A stretch of DNA of 64,000 nt from Diplosphaera chodatii. Its lineage: Eukaryota > Chlorophyta > Trebouxiophyceae > Prasiolales > Stichococcaceae. The stretch lies in contig JAALGY010000039.1 of NCBI GenBank assembly GCA_032358165.1, positions 682,001-746,000 of the forward strand. The letters are read 5' to 3'. The translations under genes were made by a program, and so were the position numbers. Below, piece after piece: positions 24,201 to 36,269 of this stretch (its first letter is position 1; each line of letters begins with the position of its first letter). The notes beneath the pieces are model-generated. The model saw only the letters and a program-made list of their open reading frames with translations. It did not search any database and was not told the DNA's origin.

Positions 24201-27200
24201 GACAACTCAACAGCTATCGCTACTTTCTCTGCCACAACCGGGTCGGCAAACGGTACATTCACACCCCAGGTGCAGACAGCCGTACACTATCTGCACGGAC
24301 ATGTTGCTCGACATGATGTCAGCCATGGCTGCAATGGGGTCTCACTTCGTGCCTTGGTACTGCCCACCTGGGGTCAATCTGCTAGCTTGCCACTCTGCAG
24401 GAGGTGGGAGCAGTCATCAGGCCGAGCATCCAGCAGTTGCTCATCGACAGTGGCAGGAATGGCTCGGTGGCAGTCGATGTGCAGTATGCGCAGCTGCCAC
24501 CCTTCGAGGTGGGTCGTGCCCGCCAGTCATCCTGATGTGTGTGCTCCGGCTCAGGATGCCTCCAATGGCGCTGCAATGATGCTGCGCTGTGCTGCTCATG
24601 TCCATACCCGTACTTGCTGTTGCACATCAGGCGACACAGCCCCGAGTCCATGCTGTTTTGACGTTGCTCATGCCCACTTGCCAGCTGGTGTCCAACATGT
24701 ACTTTTGTCGTCATGCTGTGCAGATTCCGTCAGACGTGTTCAATGTGACGGTCGCCACAGTGCCTCTGTGAGTGTGTGTGGAACAGCTCATGGCAACCAT
24801 ATACCACCTCGGCAGCTTGCCTGGTCTCAGCAGGGCCGGCCTGCACCCCTGCTTCTGCATCGAGCAAGGGCCATATAGTCTGCAGGCGTGGCGGCAGGCT
24901 GAGCACCCAAAGCATGCTGACCGCAGGCCCGGCTACACCGATGACACCAGCACGCCCACCTCAATATCAGCTGGGGCTATTGCTGGCATCGTCTTGGGAG
25001 TGGTCACCGCCATGGTCTCTTTGCTCGTGGTCATAGGTAACAGTGCTCTGCAGTGTTGAGCATGCTGTCATCCTTCATGCTGTACTGGAAACTTCGTGTG
25101 TATCAGTTGCACAGCACTGATCTCAGCCGAGGGCTGCTGGTGTGCATTGCAGCAATTTTCCTCTGGCATCGGCGGCGCCTGTACATCTCCAGGCATGGTG
25201 CGCCAAGAATGATGCGCTTTGAAGCCTCTTGGTGTAATGTTGACGTCCGTGACTGACACCACCGTCGCTGGTGAAAGAGAGCTGGCGTGCTCAGTGTGCT
25301 GCAGACAGTGCTCTAGCACGTGTGTGCAGGTCGATCCGAGTATGTTTGTGACGACAGGAATAACACAATGATAGTCCCATGCAGGCGACAGCAGCAGCCG
25401 TGATGACAAGATGGGCGCCTTTGACCAAAAGCTTATGGGCTGGGCCATCCAGCACGAGGACATCGAGATCTGCCGCCACGAGGACGGGACAGAGTGGCTG
25501 CTGGTGCGCAGCAGCGGTGTTCTGATGTGATGAAGTCACAGAGTCTGACCATTGACGCAACATGCAGTTTCTGTCTGGTGCTGCCCACTGTGTGTAAGGA
25601 TGGCTGAAAATCGATCAGCGCCATGAAGGGTTGCTGACCGTGGCTGCAGGGGAAGGGGGCGTATGGGCGGGTGTACAAGGCGCTACGGGGTGGGGTTCAG
25701 GACGTGGCGGTGAAGCAGCTGTCCCACACCGGCGATGGCCAGCTGGAGAAGTTCATCGAGGTGGTTTATCAAATCGACATGGCCTCTGCCATCAGCATGC
25801 GGTTTCTCTGAGCACGCACGACATGTCACACTCCCGTCTCGCGACGCAGCGGCACCGTGCATCCGTGTGAGGCACTTGTCCTGGCTGCGAGCAGGCATGC
25901 ACAGGCTGCAAAGAGGCTGCGAACAGGCTCCGAGCGGGCATGCACTCTCATTTGTGGAGCAAGTGATTCAGCTGACAAGGCCTCCACACAAGCTTTCTAG
26001 ATTCTGTGTGTTACAGAGTGAGTGAGCATAGTGCTGCTGCCCGCAGGAGGTGGGTATCCTGAAGGGCCTGAACTACGACCGCAACATCGTGCAGTTCTAC
26101 GGCGCCTGCGTGCGCGAGGGCTGCGAGCCATTGCTCGTCACCGAGTACATGGAAGGTTGCAACCCGCCCTCTCTGCAGTGCCATGATATGTTGCTCTCAG
26201 AACGGACGTGTCACACCAGTCTCAACGCCATCTGGTGATACATAACACAGGACATCAATCACTCCAGCCTGGCTGCGCAGCTGCCATGTATCTTGGACAG
26301 TGCAAACCATGTGCATTGTCTGCAGGGGGTGATCTATGTAGCGCTATTCAAGCCGACACAGGTGGGCGCCTGCAATGGTATGGCCTTGGACACCGCATTG
26401 CTCTTGATATAGCTCGAGGCCTCTACTTCCTGCACTCGCATGAGGTGCGCATGATCGGGTAGTGTGTCATAGCTCGTTATCGCCGCTGCTTCAGTGTGTT
26501 GGCTGCGCAATGGGCTGTGTTCCTGAGGTTCGCAAACTGGTGAGCTGCAAGGTGACGTTGAGCATAGCCAACCCATGTGCATTTGAATACCTGCAGGTGG
26601 TGCACTCGGACATGAAGAGCAAGAATGTGCTCTTGAACAGCGCCATGCACGCCAAGATCAGCGATGTGAGCACTCGAATGAATTTCATGATCCTGCACAT
26701 TCCTCTGCATGCGCCCAAACTATCGATACTGTGCCGATGCCCTGTACACTTGACCAGCGGGGCAGTTGACAGTTTGCAGCAAAACGTCATGTTGCAACCG
26801 CACATGCTCAGTTCCTAGTGACAGTCTTGGAGCGTTCGGCATCAGGTGGGCCTGGCGCAGTTGATAGAAGCGCAGACAGAGCAGTCAGCAGTTCTGGCAT
26901 GGGTGCGTTTGCTTCATTCACCAGAAGCCATGTGCCTGCAGCAAAGCATCCGTTTGTAGGCTTGCACTGACCTGCAGCAACAGCCGTGCTTGGTTGCCTT
27001 GCTGCACGTGGTTAGCGCACTGTCAGTGTATCGTCAGGACATGTGTGAAGTCTTGCTGACGTGTGTCACTATCAGCGCAGACCCTTGCCTATGCTGCTCC
27101 CGAAGTCCTGATGAATGAGAAGTGCGTGTGCGCCTGCCGCCAACTGCTTGCCACCGACCACCAAGATCCTGGTCTGCTGCGTCAGTTCAAGCATACGCGC

Positions 27201-28805
27201 CATCCATCTGCTTCACTTCCTGCAAACCATTGCCTGCAGGCGTGAGCTGAAGTCGGACATCTACAGCTTCGGCATCCTGCTTTGGGAGGTGTGTCTGCTG
27301 CGTAGAAATTTGTGCGCTGATGCCCAGCAACACCTCATAGGAGCTCCACTCCGCCTGGGCTTACGACATTTACAGCCAACTTCTATTGCTTATGGTCTGC
27401 AGATAGTGACGGGGACGACACCATCCACGAGAGGCAAGCTGGCGACGCCGCAGACGCCGCGGGACTGCCCCGCAGACATCTGGGAACTCATCCAGCACTG
27501 CTTAGTGCTGAAGCCAGATGAGCGGCCCTCGGCCAAACAGGTGTCACGCCACTGCAGGTTCACCAGATGTACATATGCTGCATCGCCTGTTTTCTGCGTG
27601 TGAAGTGGCCTAGTAGAGCTGAGACATGCACACACCCCATCCCGCCTCACACCTGTATCTGCCGCTCCCCATTGGCCTGACAAAACGGTCGACTGCCGTG
27701 CAGTGCTTCAGACGCATCCACGAGTCGTGTAGGGCTCTCAACCTGCTCTGCACGACATCCTGGAGCGGGGGCCCACCACCAGCCAGCATCGACGCCGGCA
27801 GCGGGGTACTGCTCGCCTGCACACCAGTGGCTTTCCAGCACACGGCATGCTGCATTGGCTGGGTCACACCAGTGGATCTACAGGCACCCACCTGGTACTG
27901 TGCATGAAGCAGGGTGTGGCCGCATTCATGCACCCACGCACACCGTCACTCAGCAGCAGCGGTGTTCGGAGCGGCGGCCGACACAGCAACGGGAGTGTGA
28001 TTGGCCAGCACACGCCCGCACAGGACGACCGGATCAGCGGCAGCGGTGGCAACGGTGGCAACAGTGGCACCGCCACTGCCACCGCCGCCGCCGCCAATCC
28101 CCGGGCCGACCAGGCAGCCAACGAGTTTGCAGCCATTGCCGGCAGCATCGTTCCAAGCGCGGCGCACGCGCTTGCAGACGTCTGCCCAGTCGCCCCGCCC
28201 GGCATGCCAGAGACGCAGCGGCCCGTCAACCCGTTTGCTTCGGCAGTGGAGGTTGCTTGGAGCGGCACCTGGCCAGATGAGGAGGCAGACAGCATCCAGC
28301 CGCACCTCGGAGCAAGGTCGACGCGGCTGCTCACCGTCAGCGACGCGGCAGAACAGGTGCGCTAGACCTGCGGCGGCGTACCTTGACTCAGCAGCAGCGC
28401 CACTGCCGCCATTGCAGCACGTCTCGCTCTTTGGCGGATGAAGGCCCTCAGCCCTTGAGTTTCCCGCGTGCGCAGGTGGCTCACAGCCGGCGGCTGTCAA
28501 TTGAGGGACGCAGGGCATCGATCCAGAGCGTGCTCAGTGCCGCCAGGCGACCGACGCGGGCTGGCAGGCTGCCCATCACAAAAGTGCAATCGGACCCCAC
28601 CGCAGGTGCTGCCTCCGGCAGAAGCAACGGAAGCGGTGGCCTGCACACAGACGCCAGTGTCCAGCTGAACCGTCTCTCCTGCAACGATCCCACAGACAGC
28701 TCACGTGCAGCGGTACCAGACGGATTGGCAGGCAAAAGCAGTGGCAGCCTCGCAGAGGCACTGGCATCTAATGGCAGTGGGGACCTCTACAGCAGCTTTG
28801 CCTGA
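21285..28805 (+). repeat. Tandem segmental duplication, unit B
   Basis: Right copy of the receptor-kinase duplication, in direct orientation about 1.2 kb after unit A. Every exon of unit A has a counterpart here in the same order and phase. After the stop codon the flanks are unrelated. Confidence 0.85.
21952..28805 (+). CDS. Receptor-like TKL protein kinase, copy B, with an in-frame stop or micro-intron near its start
   Basis: Paralogue of copy A. ATG 21952 gives a matching signal peptide (MSQRHLSLVVWLTAVAAYTF), but after 31 codons a TAA at 22045 interrupts the frame. The same frame resumes at once with homologous sequence (FDGGGLAAAAG, then GGCDGCNSVIRRLLAEN). Either the copy is disrupted, or a very short intron (GTAAAA ... 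TTCAG, about 44 nt from 22044) removes the stop. All later exons look intact: AAKILKPSESLPGTG, RKLLQGRLNTSPSARGQYEG, LPVAFRNFQSTTYEVACK, transmembrane AGIVLGVVTAMVSLLVVI, GEGAYGRVYKALRGG (25650 on), VAVKQL, VVHSDMKSKNVLL, VGLAQLIEAQTEQSAVLAW, YAAPEVLMNEK, SDIYSFGILLWE, LKPDERPSAKQ, and a tail ending NGSGDLYSSFA. Open downstream exons argue for continued function or recent inactivation. Confidence 0.75.
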
Positions 28806-30423
28806 GCGGGGCCACATCACTTGCTTTGACTGCCGCACCTCGGTTGGCAAGCATGTGCACAGCAGTCTGAGCATGTCGTTGCGCCAACACCCTCTGCAAC
28901 ACCGCTGTTGTGATTGTCAACACAACTATTGATTCAAAATTGACTGGAGCATTTTGGTTTCGGTCGGCTCCGGACTCTGGGGTGTTTTGTGCCCAGGGAC
29001 ACCTCTCGTTTTGCAGCTGGAGGGTGCGGTGTGCATCTGGAAGCAAAATGGAGTCCCGTGTCCATCCGTTGTTTGCAACATTAAAACAAATTGCAAGCAC
29101 ATCTATTGCTGTCTTCCATGGTGTTCTGCACCGCAGAAATGCCTGAACAACCCATCTGTAAGAGAACATACAACTATACCTGCTCAGCAGTCGTATGCAA
29201 TCTGAGGTTTAAGTATCATAGTTTCAAATCAAGTGTGGCGATTCTGGCTGCACCGTGGTCCTGCCAAACCGGTGTCATTCCCATTTCCCATGCTCTGCAA
29301 TGACGTTTACACCTGCTGCGCACTGCTGGCTGCTGTGCTGGGCCGCAGGACTTATGCAGCAATGATGTGACAAAGGTATCGCACAGCCTTAGCTCTGTGC
29401 TACCGCTCAGCTCGGCAGTGCTGTGCAATGCCTTCCCTCACAGCGTGCTCCTGTTGCTGCCGTGAGCCATCACCGCTCAGGCTGCTACAGCGTCATCCCA
29501 TGATAATGTTATTGGTGGCACAGCTGCATTCCAGCTCCTCAACTGGGGCAGCCGTTCGTCCGGTATCGTATGACGGCGAGCTGCGATGACGCTGCAGACG
29601 GTGTACAGCCCGCGAGGCGCAACATCTCGGGATGCTGCCTGCGCACGGGTACAGGCCGCCGGCATCACCCACTGCCAGGGTATCTGATGCAGCTGGCGCC
29701 TGGCAGCGCACAGAATTCCATCTGATGACCTGCATTGGTGAACATCACGCATCAGTATGTAAAACAGGACCCAGGAATACCCTGGCCCCTTTTCTGCAGC
29801 CAGCAGCGGCTGCAGCCAATGTCCCCCTCAGATGTGCAATGTCAGCGCAGCAGAAGCAGGACCGAGCGTGGCAATTACTGCTGCTGCTGCGGTGCTTGCG
29901 ACTGCTTCAACACTACTGCGTTCATGGGCACCTGATCATACGTGGGACAGTGCGGACAAGTGAGCGTTGGAATGCGCCAAAAGTCGGCAATCCCACTGAC
30001 CATCTGGCGCCTTGCGCAGCGGTCGCTGCACGTCCTGCGCAGACTCATGGTCACATCTTACTCTTGGCTAGGACCACAGTATGTATGTCTGCTGAGGCGA
30101 GAGGCAGCAGCCACATTGGCGCAGGTGTTATTGTGTGCAGAGCGCGGGTGGCATTGTTGGCGAGGGTTCTCTGGCCTGACCCACCCTGTGCTCGGCACGC
30201 AGCTCCTGCAGCGCGGCACCCACTTGCTCCCGCCGGTGCCCCCGCCGGCAGCCCATCAACTTTCGCTGCGCCCTGAACGCCTGCTGCAAGTTGCAGCCGG
30301 CAGCTTTGTTGCTGACTGCAGGCCCGCTGTTGCAGCATGCCATGAGATGGCTGAATAAGAACAGGGTGACAACATGCAGAGGTGGTAGAATTCCCTAAAA
30401 GCGGGTGACGGCTCCCTTATGCT
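28806..30423. other. Intergenic, no confident gene
   Basis: About 1.6 kb between receptor kinase B (plus) and the last assigned exon of the SBP-box gene (minus). A/T content is higher around 28900-29250. Minus-strand pieces near 30310-30130 and 30040-29930 read like possible exons (for example QDVQRPLRKAPDGQWDC) and could be the true 3' end of the SBP gene, but no family motif supports them. Confidence 0.45.
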
Positions 30424-33400
30424 TCACCCTACCCGGCGGTGCAGCCGCAACCTCTCTGCAGCCTGCTGCTGCGGGCGCAGCTGCTGCACGGCCTGTGCGC
30501 GCTCACGCATAGCGTCCGTAACACCAGCCCTTTCGCAAGCCGACGTCAAAGAAGCTGCGGACCTGCAAGGAAGTGTGATACCGCTGCCGTGGTCATGTCT
30601 TTCCACGGTCAATTTGCTTGCTAGTGCATGACCACGGATGTACAATCGACAGCCCAACCCATATGTACATATTCAGAGGCAACGACTGGTTTGAGCAGCA
30701 CCTGCTGGTGTGCTGCAGGGGTTGTCGAGCATGAGACGCCAGCTGCCGCTGCTGATGCTGCTGCTGCGGTAGTGCCGCCTGCCCCGGGTCATGGCCGCTC
30801 CTCACCGGGGGGAACACATCGGCAAATTCGTAGCTGTACAGCGGCTGGTCCTCAGTCTTCAGCGTGGCGCCGATCAACTGCTGTGCGAGCCACAGCGGCT
30901 CGGAAGCCTGCTGGCAGCATAGAAACCGAGTGTATGCTGAAATGCATTCGTTGCATGCTACTCCTTGCGGCACGCACAGCAACGTCGAGCTGTGGGCATA
31001 TTCTGTACAACACACAGCATTTCAAGACGTGTGGCTACATTGAGCTGGCACCAGCGGATGTAGCCACCTGGGCTGCAAAAGCGCAGGCCTCTGCCTCGTT
31101 GCTGAAGCCCAGATCCCCAGCAGCCGTGTTTGCCTGATGATGCAACGCTTCTGCCGCCGCTGCAACCTTCATGTACAGCGCAGGTTATGTCACCAGACAG
31201 TTCTGCCATGCACGAAAGTGTGCCCTACCTGTCAAACGTGCAGTGCTGCTGACACTGTGCAACAGGTACTGGAGTCTGTGGTATTGTAACACCATGACAG
31301 AGCCCACCTGCTGATCATGCTTCAGGTCGGCAGGCGGCCCAACATTCAGTTCCATCGTCAAAATGTCCTGATCCTGTCCTGCATCGGCATCCATGTCTGC
31401 AACGTTCGCCTCCCAGCCGTAGCTCATCGCTGCTGCAACTGTAGCGTGGCCATCAGCGGGGGCCACATCTAATGGCACAGCCATGTCAGGCCGCCGCTGG
31501 TCGGGCTCATCATTATGGGCAGGCAGCCGCGGGGGCACTTCCTCAAAATGCTGCACGGCTGCATGCAAGTGGTCCTGCTGCTGCAATATCGCCTGCGATG
31601 GGGCAACTGCGATTTGGTGCAACTTTTCCGTGGAGCCTGAGGGTTATTTATGACCGTCATGCAGATGTGTGTGCCTGTTTATCGCAGCTTCGTGGCGGCT
31701 TCAGATATTCACAGATAGACAGTCTGCAGGACCCTTTGCAGCTTGTCCCATGTTGCCGGAACTGGTTCGGCTTGCATGAGACGATGCTGTTGCGCGAAGC
31801 TCATGCTTTCGGCCAAGTGCAGCACCGTACAGCAGCCAACAAGCGAGCCCACCTGCAACGGCTGCTGCTGGTGATCGCCCAGCTGCAGGCTGCTGGCCCA
31901 GGGGAGCTGCGCCGCCGCTCCGGGCGAAGTGGGTCTCGGGGCAGGGCCATGATCCAGGTTCTGCATCGGCCAGCACCCGGCGTCAGCGGCTGCTGGCGCC
32001 AGTCCCCCATCAGCGGGCAGCGTGATTGTGAGGCGCACATCCGCCGCTGACATGCTGCGATGCCCTGTAGGTGGCTGAGGCCATGGGACGGCCTGCTGCA
32101 GCACAGCGGCGGCACTGGGAGCAGCCTGCTGTGACTGGCCAAGGGCGGCGTTGGCCGCGGCGTGCTGCAGCGCAGCAACGGTGGCGTCAGGCGCACTCTG
32201 CAGGAGCCAGCGATGCACACAGAACTCAGGAAGCAGGCGGGGTGGTCTTCTAGGCAGTTTATACAGGATGCACTATCATGGCCCAATGTAGGCTGCGGCC
32301 TACCATGGTGCATGAGCTCATGTATCGAGGTACACATTGCTTCCCACCCACCTCCGGGCCAGACTCCTGGTGAGGTCTGTGGTCATGTCTGGAGGTAGCG
32401 TGGTCCCATGGAGGGAGGAAAAGCAGCCACAAAACCTACACCCACACAAAGACATCCAGTGTCACGTCCAACTCACCGACCGCGTGAGTGCACAATGCTA
32501 CCATGGCCTGCACTCAATATGTGTCCTGCCAATTTATGCCCGTGTCACCTGGGTTCAGAACCCAGTCAATTTCAGCACAGCCATGCGTGGCACCACGTCA
32601 CATGCCTCATCAACATTGACCAGCGTGCAACCTCTTGCCTGCGATTCCAAGATGCCGTCAGGGGCAGTCCTGCCTCCGGGCTGCTCCAGTTGCACCAGCG
32701 GCCGCTTGTACCCTGGCCAAAGCGGTGCTGGAAGCAGCTCCCCAATCTGCATGAGAGGGCGATACCTGACCCCTAGCAGGTCCTAGTGTCCGCCTCTTGG
32801 ACACGACGTTTACGAGGAACGGCGCCAGCTGGTCGGGTAACAGGGCAGGTAGCCTGGCATGTAGCACAGCAGTGCACTGGTGCTCGGGTAAGGACAGCAG
32901 CACAAGCACCGCGGACAGCAGGCGCAGAACTCTCAGCACGCAGGAAGCAAGCTTGCTGGAGTTGTTCACCTGCATCTGGCCCAGGGACGCAGAACGGCGA
33001 CTCTCGAGCGGTGCAGCGGCATGCTGCGGTGACCTATGTACTACATCACTGCTGCACCGCAGCGACCTTGCGAGCGCGATCTCAAAGGGCGATGGCGGCG
33101 GCCGCTGCCGCTGCGCCTGCTGCGGCGGCTGCCAGCTGCAGGTGGTGCCACCATGGGCGGCAGCAGAGCTGCTGCGGAGCCTGGTCTCTGTGCCGGTCGC
33201 GTCAGGGCTACTACAGCCGGGCCAGGACGGCAGCCCACAAAAGGCAGTGACGGTGTTGCTGCTGGGCTGCTGCTGTGGGGGGCTGCCGGCATGGGCTGCG
33301 GGCCGCCGCTCTGTGCTGACTGCAGTGCTGGTGCTGGGAGCCCGGACGGACGCAGGCAGCATGCTGGGGCGTTGGGAGCTGTAGCCCGCGCGTGTGATGA

Positions 33401-34065
33401 CAGCCTGCCCTGCGCCCTGGGCATCTGCGTCGCATTGGTCTGCACTCCCCAAAGGCGCTGTATCCTTGGAGTCCCGCTGCCCTTGCTTGGCCACCCACTT
33501 GTGCCGCTGCCGATCGTTGTGCGCTGCCAGCTGCTTGCGGCAGGATCTGCGTAGGACATACACACAGAGGCATACGTGACCTGGCTGCTGTGGTGCCACA
33601 AGTGCAACAATGAGGGCATGAAGCGGCCCCGTGCTGCAGGCCCTGCTTCAAGCGCACGAGTCAGTTTGCTGACACATAATAGGCCGGTGGCCTGCTATCA
33701 TAGCAAGCTGATCTTCTGACATCGATGTATACATCGATCACAGTTGTTCATGTCCGACCTGCGAGATCCATCGAATGCTGCCACAGGATGGAAGCAGCAG
33801 CACTGTTGGCAGAAACGATGCGCCTCCCCATTGAGGTACACCTGCACAGCGTAGCGACCTGACTAGGCAGGCGATCTTGGCTCGGTGTGAGAGAAGTGAT
33901 CACCCGCTATGACGCTGCGCGCCTGCCTATATTTGCTAGGGGCTGAGGTCCACGACATTTGTGAAGGCCTGTATTCACCTCAAGGGCAGCAGCATGAGCC
34001 TTGCAGCAGCGCGAGCGGCGGTAGTAGGGTTGTTCCGCCCTCAGGACGGCGCCACAGCCGTCAAC
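30424..34065 (-). CDS. SBP-box (SQUAMOSA promoter-binding protein-like) transcription factor
   Basis: The SBP DNA-binding domain is split over three phase-matched exons. 34065-33979 gives CQVDGCGAVLRAEQPYYRR then CCKAHAAALE, the first zinc site (Cys, Cys, Cys, His). 33841-33759 gives YLNGEAHRFCQQCCCFHPV, most of the second site. The exon starting at 33546 gives RSCRKQLAAHNDRQRHKW, the last zinc cysteine and the basic end. That exon stays open for nearly 900 bases (Ser/Pro/Gln-rich). Further downstream, segments such as CTLVNVDEACDVV near 32620, a long Ala/Gln-rich frame at 32218-31709, and QLRPQQQAAERLRLH near 30450 are probably later exons, as in long algal SPL proteins of the CRR1 type. In this family such factors bind GTAC-core sites; CRR1 itself controls copper response. 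The poly-T acceptor before 34065 implies an upstream start exon I could not identify. The 3' end is tentative. Confidence 0.75.
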
Positions 34066-36269
34066 CTGACAACGATTGCACGAGTGAAACGAGTGCACGA
34101 GTGGAAAAAAACATCAGAGATCGAGATGTAACATTGCTAGGTTTCTGCACTTTTCTGGTTAGTCACCGCATGTTTGTCTGACCATGCAGGCTGTACCCCG
34201 CCTAACCGCCAACAGCCCAAAAACAGGCAGCGAAACAGCACACAGGTTGAGGGCTTCTATGTGCACATGGTGAGTCTGCAGCACGCACTCTGCACGTGGC
34301 CCCGAAGCTGGACGACCAGCGGCATTTTGCATGCTGGGGTGCTGCTGATGAAAGGCGCTCTGCGGCAGCAGTTGCAGCGTCGATGGTAGCTGCGGCGCAC
34401 ATCCGGTTAAACTGCACATGCTAACAGCATCGCCCTCTACGCTTGTTCATCTCCTGCACGCACGGGGCAGAACTGTTCGGACCGTAACCCGGCCTGCACC
34501 GGCTGTTTGCACGGTTGGTGCGCATCACACTACGTGCGATGGCCATACTAAGGACCAGCATATCCCGCGGGCACAGGAACTTGCGGTTCGCAGCATCCGA
34601 CGGCCAGCATGACCTTCTTAAGTCATGATGCACCATGCCAGACCTGTCATAAAGGCTCAAAAGGTTGTCGCTCACGTCGGTCACGCCTCCCGCATCTGCA
34701 ATGTACACCCATCGATCAGCGAACCGCATGCCGTCCGTCTGAGACGATCGACGAGCCGTCAAAGCGATGTCAGAGGTTTCAATCGAGGTCCACAGCACAA
34801 CCACTGAATCGGCGAGAGCGCCAATCAGGAGGGTCAACGCATCTGCAAATGCAATCTGCTGACTGCAGTTATGATGCTCATGATGGCGATTAGGCTCAGC
34901 ATATCTGAGCCGCTCAGTCAGTGCACACGCACACCTGATGAGAGGTGACCACAGGTCCTGCCACCTCGCGTGCGTGTCCCTTTTGCCAGCGTGCAGGTCA
35001 AGGTTTATGCTGCAGCGGTGCGGTGCCGACTGCAACGCAAGGTGTGTGACTGACTGCGGACGTGGGTGCATGTCAGAATTTGAGATCCGAGAGACGGGGG
35101 GAGGTTTCCTCGTCACCGCGCAAGACAATGTGCCGCTTTGTGCTTTGCCTCGCTCTGCTGTCAGGAGGTGCACCTGAATACTTTGACTGCGATCTGAAAC
35201 CGGTCTGAGCTGACACGGCGGGCTCTGTGACGAGGAGCGAAGGGCGCAATCTCGACGGCTGCCGATCCCCGCAGCGGTTACCCCTGTAGAGATTCTGGGG
35301 TGCTCAGGCGTAACACGGCCTCACGCCATAAACCCATGTGCGCAAGACAATCCACGGGATTGATTTGAAAACGGCGCATAGAGCCAGTGCTGATAGGCGC
35401 ACGCAGCCAGACGCGTTGTGCACCTGCGCTGCTCGACGTTGACATGCATGACGGTCGGCGGCGACAGATGTTCCTGTGCAGCATCGGCCGATTTGCCGGT
35501 TTTTGCAAACCTGTTCTGGAGCAGGCAGAGGTTTGTCAGATGTGAGAGTGCAGGCGCGAAAGTACTATTGCACGCGACATTCATTCAAGCGATATCGATC
35601 ACCAGCTCCACACCCGGCCGTGATGTGAGCATTCGTCCCACGACCAGTTCATGGTCATCTGAAGTGACCATAGTCTCGGCGCTCTATGCTATTGCAGACT
35701 TTTGGGGGCGATGAAATTCGCCCACCTTGCCTCAGGGCTAATGGCGGGTCTGCTGACACCATGCAGCCAGCTTCAGGTGCCACGCACACGGGGACGGCAT
35801 GGGACTCGCGCTCGGCTGGCTCTAGCTAGCAAGCAAACCGCACGACTCCGTGGGTGCTACTACTGGATTCATGCTTGCAGTCCACGCGTGTGGCTCCCGG
35901 TGTGCTATCGTCGACATGAGGCTGGGCTGTGTGTGCCGGCAGCGCTATGTGATCACAGCCGGTGCAGGTTTTGTTTCAAAGCGCACCAGTATCACAGGCC
36001 ACAACGTTGCTTGAGACTTTTACTCAGTATGCTTGGTTCTGTGACACGACCAGGCAGGCAGCACGGAAAGGACGCGCACTTATGTAGTCAAGTGCATACA
36101 CATCAATGCTGGTAGAAGCTGACGCAGAGGTTAGCACCTTAGCCGCAATGCAAGTGTACAGTACGAAAACAGCAAGGATCATGTTCGTCGATCATTATGA
36201 AGTGCTTGCCAGTCCAGACGCTACGTATCGAGCAGGGTTTACGCACGATGCAAGCACCATGCAGTGCCC
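34066..36269. other. Intergenic region with an unidentified open frame
   Basis: About 2.2 kb upstream of the SBP gene and downstream of the UGT gene. Composition differs from the neighbours: few CAG/CTG runs, more CGA/TCG and A/T. The minus strand is open from 35173 to 34421 (250 codons) without a stop, but it begins with GTG, and its product matches no family I know. It may be part of the SBP promoter or 5' exons, or an old insertion. Confidence 0.35.

Noticed and set aside
33041..33619. 192-codon frame and other alternative frames across the SBP exon
   Set aside because: Only the frame carrying SCRKQLAAHNDRQRHKW continues the SBP domain in phase from the upstream exons.
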